A stretch of DNA of 8,781 nucleotides from Acidobacteriota bacterium (GTDB lineage Bacteria > Acidobacteriota > UBA6911 > RPQK01 > JAPXNP01): positions 1 through 8,781 of the forward strand of contig JAUWTT010000134.1 of NCBI GenBank assembly GCA_030614585.1. The letters are read 5' to 3'. The translations under genes and the position numbers were made by a program. Each line of letters opens with the position of its first letter. Within the stretch, counting starts at the first letter, position 1. A model generated the notes under the pieces. That model did no database searches and had not been told where the DNA came from. It was given only the letters and a program-made list of their open reading frames with translations. This document shows positions 1-4,710 of the stretch, one piece after another.

Positions 1-1220
1 AGCTCGGCGATGAAGATCCGGCCCCCTTTGCTGAAGGGCTGGGCGTCGGATATCAACCGCTTCCCCTCGATGTCGGTGGCGAAATGGTGGAAGTGAGGGT
101 CGGGAAATTCTCGGCTCAGGTCATTGCGCACTCCACCGGGCGTGTTGATGCCCACGTGGCCCGCGTGCACGGCGGGCAGCGCTTCGATGAGTTGGGCTTC
201 GGGTGGTTTTCGCGTGCCGGTGCTGGTGATGGCCCAACTGCTCATGCCGCGCCAGCACTGGTGCCCCTGGCAGGACTCGTTCCCGTCTCGTCCCCAGGGC
301 ATATTGCGGAAGTCCGTCCCCTCATCGCGGATAACGTGGATGTCGGCCCCTTTCCCGCCCACCAGCCGCTTGATCGCGCCTGTGGCGCTGACGGTGTTCT
401 CGTGGTTCTCCTGGATGAGAACGTCGTGCGCCGCTTCCGCATCGGTCGAGCGGCAATACTGTGGATGCATGTTGCACCAACTCGGTCCCTGAATCACAAG
501 CTTGACCGAAGCCTTGTCGACGTCGAAGATCATCATTCCAAACGGCGCACCCTCGGTGTTTCCGTCGCCCAGGAAGCAGGACAGAGCCAGCCGCTTCCCG
601 TCAGAGGATATGGTCGAGAGCGGGTAGATCCGGCTGGGTCGGAACTTTGTCCCCGGCAATGCCGAATCCACCACTATGATCGTCTGCCGGTCGCTTCCGT
701 CAAGGTTGACTCGTTTGAGCGTCAGGCGGCCACCTCCCGGCTTGGTGCGGTTGACGAAGTAGTAGAGATACTTGCCGTCCGGCGTGACCGACGGCCCGGT
801 GGCTCCCAGTTCCTCCGTCAGCGGGTGCAGTCCGCAGCCGTTGTCGATATCGCACAACAAGTACTGGTGTTTGGGGTCGTCCTTGCTGCTGCCGTGCGCG
901 TGGGCCGAATGGTGCAAGACGAACCGTTTCGAGTCCATCGTGAAGATCTGTGCTTCCATGTAGATGTGGGAGCTGGGCACGTCCGTCTCGGTGGTGAGCT
1001 GGATGACTTCAATCCCTTGTGGAGATTTCCCATCCAGCAGATCCGGCCGAAAGGTGATCTTCGGCTTGCTGCGCAGGGAAGCCAGCCGCAGACGGGCACC
1101 TGACAGCGGCTTGCCGCCGGTCCAACCGCTTGCCAGAGTGCACGACGCCGCCAAGGCCGCCGCGCCGAGAAAGGTACGCCGGCTGCAAAGCGCCGGCTGT
1201 TGCGATCGAGTTCTTATCAT
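1..1220 (-). CDS. Tat-exported oligogalacturonate-lyase-like beta-propeller protein (C-terminus beyond window)
   Basis: An uninterrupted minus-strand frame gives 406 codons and then runs off the left edge, so the C-terminus is missing. The ATG at 1220 follows AAGGAG with 9 nt spacing. The N-terminus carries a twin-arginine signal, SRRTFLGAAALAA (residues 13-25), so export in folded form is likely; C27 could be a weak lipobox. Propeller-blade motifs follow: SHIYMEAQIFTMDSKRFVL (84-102), PSVTPDGKYLYYF (143-155), STISSDGKRLALS (202-214) and HHFATDIEGKRLIS (378-391). These resemble the TolB/PD40 and oligogalacturonate lyase (Pectate_lyase22) families, in which histidines and a glutamine bind catalytic metal. 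Candidate ligands here are H252 (MHPQY), Q318/H320 (CQGHQCW) and H378/H379. In the family, the enzyme beta-eliminates unsaturated oligogalacturonides; the exact substrate here is inferred and could differ. Base composition is visibly GC-richer than the genes from 2 to 4 kb. Confidence 0.8.
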   Translation of the reverse strand, partial: MIRTRSQQPALCSRRTFLGAAALAASCTLASGWTGGKPLSGARLRLASLRSKPKITFRPDLLDGKSPQGIEVIQLTTETDVPSSHIYMEAQIFTMDSKRFVLHHSAHAHGSSKDDPKHQYLLCDIDNGCGLHPLTEELGATGPSVTPDGKYLYYFVNRTKPGGGRLTLKRVNLDGSDRQTIIVVDSALPGTKFRPSRIYPLSTISSDGKRLALSCFLGDGNTEGAPFGMMIFDVDKASVKLVIQGPSWCNMHPQYCRSTDAEAAHDVLIQENHENTVSATGAIKRLVGGKGADIHVIRDEGTDFRNMPWGRDGNESCQGHQCWRGMSSWAITSTGTRKPPEAQLIEALPAVHAGHVGINTPGGVRNDLSREFPDPHFHHFATDIEGKRLISDAQPFSKGGRIFIAE

Positions 1221-1531
1221 AGTGTCTTTCTCCTTGGATTGGCGTCTGTCGGGCGGGCACGTGCCGTCTTCCGCTTGGCACATCCCGGCCGGTGCCCGGC
1301 CTGCTTTCTCAACGGGCTGCCAATCCATACCATAGGTGGCAGCGTCGCGCTGGTCAACTTTCGGGCCGATGATTCGTTTGCAGTCCGGCCTCCCTTGCAA
1401 CCCGGGCCCCCTTGACGGCATCCAAGCCGCAAGTGCCTGCCTGCGAGGACGGGAAGATCAGGGTCAGCTTTCGCAGCTTGAATTCCCGAGATTACACAAG
1501 GCCATTTATTGGTCTTGATCCTGATACCGTG
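1221..1531. other. Intergenic region, no recognisable gene
   Basis: This 311-base GC-rich stretch lies between the start of the propeller gene and the GNAT remnant. It must hold the propeller gene's promoter and its ribosome binding site (AAGGAG, complement of about 1230-1235). The open frames on either strand have no ribosome binding site and no protein-like composition. I see no convincing terminator or repeat. Confidence 0.6.
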
Positions 1532-1702
1532 ATGATGCATATCCGAGTGATGAACGCCAGCGACGTCCCGCTGGGAATGCGTCTGAAGAACCAGACCGGC
1601 TGGAACCAGACAGAGACCGATTGGCGCCGCTTCATAGACTTTCAGGCTGCTGGATCACTGTCGCATCAACAGAGAAGTTTTGGCATACCCAAAAAAGCTT
1701 GA
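1532..1702 (+). pseudogene. Truncated GNAT N-acetyltransferase remnant
   Basis: The frame from ATG 1532 begins MMHIRVMNASDVPLGMRLKN and continues QTGWNQTETDWRRFIDFQ. This matches the conserved N-terminus of a GNAT acetyltransferase group (typically IRPMT-x-ADLPLGMRLK-x-QAGWNQTEADWRRF-L). Those proteins normally continue with G-C-F-V-A-E and the acetyl-CoA-binding core. Here the likeness stops at about residue 41 (position 1654), and the frame ends at TGA 1700-1702 after unrelated residues, so the catalytic core is absent. No Shine-Dalgarno sequence precedes the ATG, and the rest of the gene is nowhere in the window. I read it as a dead fragment left by a deletion or rearrangement. The family match is from memory of the motif, not a search. 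Confidence 0.55.
1678..1694. promoter_or_regulatory. Dyad A, putative XRE operator
   Basis: TTTTGG-catac-CCAAAA is a perfect 6-bp dyad with a 5-bp spacer, a geometry typical of dimeric helix-turn-helix regulators. The flanks are conserved too: positions 1676-1699 match 3967-3990 at 20 of 24 bases. It lies 369 bp upstream of the start of the XRE gene and just after the GNAT remnant loses its family likeness. Binding by the XRE protein is inferred. Confidence 0.45.
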
Positions 1703-2062
1703 GTGTCCTCAGTAGCCTCTGCGAAGCTTATAGTGCAGCTTTTAGCTGTACCCCGGCTCCTCTCCTCAGCTAACAACCTCTGGGTTGAGCCGGGGTTTTC
1801 TGCGAAGCCGGCGCGTTTCAGGGCCCGGGGTTCAAAGCCGTCCTGACAAGGCGGCGCGACCGAGGCACCCGCAGTCGTACTCAACCTAATAAATATACAT
1901 CCTTCTGCATATTTGGCTTTTGAGCACGGCACTCAGAGAAGATCGTCATCCTGCCGGGTCTTGTCGACTTTGCCGGGGGTGTTCTTGTGCCCAGCCTACG
2001 AAAAATCGTGGTTTCTGGGAGCCTGTTGGTGTAGACTTTCTTAGTACCGAAGGAGAAGAGTC
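1703..2062. other. Upstream region of the XRE gene
   Basis: This 360-base region separates the GNAT remnant from the XRE regulator. It holds the hairpin at 1750-1800, an AT-rich patch at 1887-1899 that could carry a promoter -10 element, and the regulator's ribosome binding site at 2050-2055. I find no open frame with a ribosome binding site and no repeat. The minus-strand frame covering 1946-2653 is antisense to the XRE gene and not credible. Confidence 0.5.
1750..1800 (+). terminator. Terminator-like hairpin
   Basis: ACCCCGGCTC (1750-1759) and GAGCCGGGGT (1787-1796) form a perfect 10-bp GC-rich stem, followed by TTTTC on the plus strand. The 27-nt loop is long for an intrinsic terminator but contains an inner AACC-TCTG-GGTT hairpin. 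There is no U-run in the minus direction, so if it terminates it does so for plus-strand transcripts starting near dyad A. It could instead be a structured leader element. Confidence 0.4.
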
Positions 2063-2623
2063 GTGGGATCGGTCTTTCTCGTCAATGAACATGTACGCGC
2101 GCGGATAAAACGCATTCGGCTCGAAAAGCGCCTTAAGCTGGTTGATGCCGCTTCTCGATCGGGGCTCGCGGTTAGCTCCTACGGTTGTATGGAGTCGGGA
2201 TTTTATAAGATCAATCTCGACAACTTGTTTCGCATACTGGGAGCTCTTGATGCCGACATTTCGGACGTCTGGCCTGTTGAAACGGTGGTCTCCGAAGCTG
2301 AAAGCAGCCCTGCCCAGCAGTTGCGGGCACAAGCCTTTCGGTTTAACGAAGTGGTTTCGCTGTCCAGGGCGGAGGGGGCTGCGCTGTTTAGGGTCAGAGA
2401 AAATCGATGCAACGTTCTCTTTCAGCAGACTCTTGACGACGTTCTGGTTGAAAGGCTCATTCTGCAACTTGAGGCAGGCAACCGGAGCGTGAAGGGTGCC
2501 TGGTTTCAAAAGCAGCGGTTGGGCAGTCTTTTTGTCCTGTTTCTCAAGGTCAAACAGTGTCCTAGTTACGTTGGCAAGTTGGCAGAGGATTACCTGACTA
2601 TCTGGAGCCAGGCTCTCCAATAG
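2063..2623 (+). CDS. XRE-family helix-turn-helix transcriptional regulator
   Basis: The protein has 186 residues and starts at GTG, which is supported by AAGGAG at 2050-2055 with 7 nt spacing. Residues 11-71 form a Cro/C1-type HTH: helix 1 VRARIKRIRLEKRL, helix 2 KLVDAASRSG, recognition helix around VSSYGCMESGFYKI with the usual E near its end, then the NLDNLFRILGALDADISDVWP tail typical of the fold. Residues 80-186 contain no motif I recognise; they may dimerise or sense a ligand or partner. The gene converges on the two membrane-protein genes with a 51-bp gap. The dyad TTTTGG-N5-CCAAAA, found upstream and again between the divergent genes at 3.9 kb, is the natural candidate operator. DNA binding is well supported; the targets are inferred. 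Confidence 0.82.
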   Translation: MGSVFLVNEHVRARIKRIRLEKRLKLVDAASRSGLAVSSYGCMESGFYKINLDNLFRILGALDADISDVWPVETVVSEAESSPAQQLRAQAFRFNEVVSLSRAEGAALFRVRENRCNVLFQQTLDDVLVERLILQLEAGNRSVKGAWFQKQRLGSLFVLFLKVKQCPSYVGKLAEDYLTIWSQALQ

Positions 2624-2674
2624 CTCGGTGTCGGTTTGGGTGAGCCTTCTCAAGTCTCGGTTTGAATGATGCTT

Positions 2675-3166
2675 TTAGGCTGAGCCGGGTCCAAAAGCTC
2701 CCGGGGGCCTCGAGACTGAAGCCGAGGCACGGAAGACAGACAGTTCGAGCCAGATGAGGAACCGCAGATCTTTCACACTCGAAAAGATCATTCCCTTAAG
2801 ACGCAGCACAATGTAGCCGAAGAAGAAGAGACTCGCCAGGAGTAACCCGATCGGCGACAAGCTGTGTGCCTTCACCAGATCCATCACGTCCTTCTTCAGT
2901 GAAGTAGAAAATTCCCGAACCAGATATCCTTTTGATTCTGGGGACCTTAACATAGTTCTCACGTCAGGCGCATCGACCAGCTTGCTGATATGAGCGAGTC
3001 TCAATTCAGCTTGAGCCAATCTGTCTCGTTCTGAACTCTCAATCCTGAAGGAAGCGGCGTGAATGTAGATGAGATAAACCGCAAGCAAGATAACCAAAGC
3101 GCAAAGGTAGGCAAATACCAGTATGTCGGAGAGTCTGGGCAACAATTCACTCACGGTCTTGGCCAC
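2675..3166 (-). CDS. Small two-span membrane protein of unknown function
   Basis: The protein has 163 residues and starts at GTG 3166, overlapping the end of the upstream membrane gene by 16 bp. GGAAAG lies just before the start, so translational coupling is likely. Two hydrophobic segments are visible, at about residues 13-35 (LSDILVFAYLCALVILLAVYL) and 102-122 (SLSPIGLLLASLFFFGYIVL). They are joined by a charged loop of about 65 residues (36-101) rich in E, R, K and D that looks helical. The C-terminal 20 residues are Ser/Pro/Gly-rich and probably disordered. I do not recognise a family. The tight overlap argues that it works with the 7-TM protein encoded upstream. Confidence 0.7.
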   Translation of the reverse strand: MAKTVSELLPRLSDILVFAYLCALVILLAVYLIYIHAASFRIESSERDRLAQAELRLAHISKLVDAPDVRTMLRSPESKGYLVREFSTSLKKDVMDLVKAHSLSPIGLLLASLFFFGYIVLRLKGMIFSSVKDLRFLIWLELSVFRASASVSRPPGAFGPGSA

Positions 3167-3864
3167 TTTCTTTCCAGGCGCACTTCAGTATTGGCCGAGC
3201 CTTCCATTCTCGTTCGAAGGGGATCGCAGTTCCATAAAGAAAAAGCAAATACCGACAAAGCCAGGAAATACATGAATGGAATGAGGAACCAGAACGCGTG
3301 CTCGGACGTACCCAGGAGTAGATAGGCCCCGAAGTTTATCGTTTGGGACCCGACCATTAAAGATGTTCCGGTCAGAATTCCAAACAGATTCTGCCCGATT
3401 CTGATCTTTTCACGCTCAATGAAGAGGTCTCTACAGACAAAAACGCAACTCGCCATCTGAACGAAAAGAGCAATGATTTGGATTCTATAGAAGATGTGAC
3501 TCCCTCTTAGCTCCATGACCTTCCACAGCAACGGCAACAGAAGAATCGCTGCTATCAGCAGAAACTGCGTCAGTCTCTTGACGGCGTGCGGCCTTCCAAA
3601 CACTTTGGAATGAACGGTCCAGACGACGACGAACTGAAGAACGCTCATCATGTAGGTTGGCCAGTAGTACGCGTAATAATACTGACTGGACTTCGGACCA
3701 AACGTTGACATAAGAATGGCCCGAAGAAACTCCACTCCCAACACAAAAAGGATGTAGGAGTAAAAGACAGGGTAGTTTCTAAGCATCGGCGCAAGCCATC
3801 CACGAATAAGAATCACCAGCAGCAATCCAATTCCCGCACCCCACAATAGATAATCTAAAAACAC
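3151..3864 (-). CDS. Polytopic (about 7 TM) membrane protein of unknown function
   Basis: The protein has 237 residues. Hydrophobic segments lie at about 3-22, 32-52, 69-87, 99-115, 125-145, 158-184 and 190-212, giving roughly seven spans. A tyrosine-rich stretch, QYYYAYYWPTYMM (61-73), precedes the third span, and a charged loop, RDLFIEREKIRIGQ (145-158), precedes the sixth. No catalytic motif is obvious. I recall similar orphan membrane proteins in Acidobacteriota but cannot name a family. The start is GTG with no Shine-Dalgarno sequence; the next in-frame ATG is residue 27, which would remove the first span, so I keep the GTG. A possible promoter ending 12 bases upstream would give a nearly leaderless message. 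It is the first gene of a two-gene minus-strand operon. Confidence 0.72.
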   Translation of the reverse strand: MFLDYLLWGAGIGLLLVILIRGWLAPMLRNYPVFYSYILFVLGVEFLRAILMSTFGPKSSQYYYAYYWPTYMMSVLQFVVVWTVHSKVFGRPHAVKRLTQFLLIAAILLLPLLWKVMELRGSHIFYRIQIIALFVQMASCVFVCRDLFIEREKIRIGQNLFGILTGTSLMVGSQTINFGAYLLLGTSEHAFWFLIPFMYFLALSVFAFSLWNCDPLRTRMEGSANTEVRLERKWPRP

Positions 3865-3875
3865 CTAAAAATCAG

Positions 3876-3903
3876 AGTAGACCTACGTTTGTCACACCGT
3901 CAA
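3876..3903 (-). promoter_or_regulatory. Possible promoter of the membrane-protein operon
   Basis: Read on the minus strand, TTGACG (3898-3903) resembles a -35 element. TCTACT (3876-3881) is a 4-of-6 match to a -10 element at 16-bp spacing. The predicted start would lie about 5 nt before the GTG, consistent with the lack of a Shine-Dalgarno sequence. This is a weak consensus match. Confidence 0.25.
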
Positions 3904-3911
3904 GTTTGACG
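3898..3911. promoter_or_regulatory. Palindrome CGTCAA-GT-TTGACG
   Basis: The two 6-bp arms are perfect complements around a 2-bp centre. The site overlaps the possible -35 element of the membrane-protein operon and differs in sequence from the TTTTGG dyads, so it could be an operator for a second regulator. It is seen once only. Confidence 0.3.
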
Positions 3912-3936
3912 CATTACGCGGTGAAGCACCTCAGTT

Positions 3937-3953
3937 TTTTGGGCATACCAAAA
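3937..3953. promoter_or_regulatory. Dyad C, putative XRE operator
   Basis: TTTTGG-gcata-CCAAAA is the same perfect dyad as at 1678-1694. Read on the minus strand, its flanks match the other copies. Its centre (3945) is 32 bp from the centre of dyad B, close to three helical turns, so two dimers would sit on the same face of the DNA. Confidence 0.5.
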
Positions 3954-3968
3954 CATTCAATGCTTTAG

Positions 3969-3985
3969 TTTTGGTATTTCCAAAA
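3969..3985. promoter_or_regulatory. Dyad B, putative XRE operator
   Basis: TTTTGG-tattt-CCAAAA lies 51 bp before the start of the secreted-peptide gene. It is oriented opposite to dyad C when the asymmetric flanks are compared, so the pair forms a large inverted repeat over 3933-3990 centred in the divergent intergenic region. It is well placed to control transcription in one or both directions. Confidence 0.5.
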
Positions 3986-4036
3986 AAACTATCCCTTTAA
4001 GCCTGCTCTCTGAAATGCTGAACAAGAGGAGGTTCT

Positions 4037-4201
4037 ATGTTAGGAGTATTCCTGAGTTTGTCTCTGTTCGTAATTGGAAGTTGGGCGCCTGCAACGGTCG
4101 AAGATCCTGTGGCTACAACCATTGAGGTCCAGGAAGCAGGCCCCGCATCCTCCTTTGGGACGGCCCCCCCGCCGCCGCTACCGCCTCCCAAGAAAAGGTA
4201 A
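4037..4201 (+). CDS. Short secreted proline-rich peptide (54 aa)
   Basis: This short gene has a strong Shine-Dalgarno sequence (GAGGAGG, 4026-4032) 4 nt before ATG 4037. The product begins MLGVFLSLSLFVIGSWAPA, a plausible Sec signal peptide although it lacks a basic n-region, with possible cleavage after SWA or APA. A mature part of about 35 residues, acidic then proline-rich, ends APPPPLPPPKKR. The ribosome binding site, signal-like start and position just downstream of the paired dyads make it likely to be translated. Caveat: the proline tract arises from a C7 run (4164-4170). In the -1 frame the reading continues another 38 codons and then, past one TAG, runs directly into the next gene. 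The peptide may therefore be the front end of a longer broken protein. Confidence 0.55.
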   Translation: MLGVFLSLSLFVIGSWAPATVEDPVATTIEVQEAGPASSFGTAPPPPLPPPKKR

Positions 4202-4311
4202 GAGGCAGTCTGCGGTCACACGAGTATGTCGCTGCTCGTCTTCACCAGGGAGATGAGTTGGCCAGAGGCAACAAATGGACTTGTTAGGTCCACTTCGCGG
4301 GGTATAGACGG

Positions 4312-4593
4312 ATGAGCGTTGAGAACCTGAGGTTTCTACATTCAGCTAACCGTGGCGGTGAAAGACAGATACATGTTCTCGTGGAGAATGGAAGTGGCGT
4401 CACCAGGACGACGATTAACTTCAGTATTGAGGGCAAGGAACATTACGAGTATGTCATCCTGGAACCTGGCGAAAAACGGAGCGTGAGCATTTCTCACGCA
4501 GAAGCCGGCCGCCGCTTTGTTGCTGTGACGGCCAGTGGTTGCAGTTTGGAAACAAGCAAGAAGCTTGATCTCGATGCTTCAGAGTCCTTCTGA
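4312..4593 (+). CDS. Hypothetical beta-rich protein (93 aa)
   Basis: The ATG at 4312 has no clear Shine-Dalgarno sequence. The protein has alternating strand-like segments (RQIHVLVENG, TRTTINFSIEG, YEYVILEPGEKRSVSIS, RRFVAVTASGC) that suggest a small immunoglobulin-like beta sandwich, with one Cys. No signal peptide precedes it, which is odd for such a fold. The same frame is open upstream except for one TAG at 4285-4287 and reaches back to the C7 run inside the secreted-peptide gene. It may thus be the C-terminal domain of a secreted protein that lost its frame. I do not recognise a family. As an independent gene my confidence is moderate. Confidence 0.5.
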   Translation: MSVENLRFLHSANRGGERQIHVLVENGSGVTRTTINFSIEGKEHYEYVILEPGEKRSVSISHAEAGRRFVAVTASGCSLETSKKLDLDASESF

Positions 4594-4710
4594 ACCGGGA
4601 CTTGGCGTTGGAAACGGCTGGAACTGGGGTGGAGTTGGGAACTGTGAGTTGGTGACAGAAGTCATTATGGAGTTTCCGTTCCGATCCTCTGAAAAAAAGA
4701 TAACCAGACT

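Noticed and set aside
95..115. Apparent frameshift in the propeller gene near its visible end
   Set aside because: A first reading dropped a base from the AAATT run at 106-110. Re-reading that row shows the frame is continuous to the window edge.
84..1103. Long plus-strand open frame of 339 codons
   Set aside because: It is antisense to the propeller gene, has no ribosome binding site and no recognisable motifs. The minus-strand frame has a Tat signal, a good ribosome binding site and propeller motifs.
1946..2653. Minus-strand open frame of 235 codons opposite the XRE gene
   Set aside because: No ribosome binding site or recognisable domain; the plus-strand frame has a textbook HTH and AAGGAG before its start.
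2671..2698. GCTTTT...AAAAGC inverted repeat as a terminator between convergent genes
   Set aside because: The stem is AT-rich and short, lies mostly in coding sequence and lacks a U-run on either strand.
1676..3954. Dyads A and C as terminal inverted repeats of a 2.3-kb mobile element
   Set aside because: They are in inverted orientation and bracket three genes, but there is no transposase, no target-site duplication that I can see, and a third copy (dyad B) lies outside. A shared operator explains all three better.
4226..4315. 29-codon frame ending in an ATGA overlap with the 93-residue gene
   Set aside because: It starts downstream of the peptide's stop with no Shine-Dalgarno sequence and has no features; the overlap could easily arise by chance.
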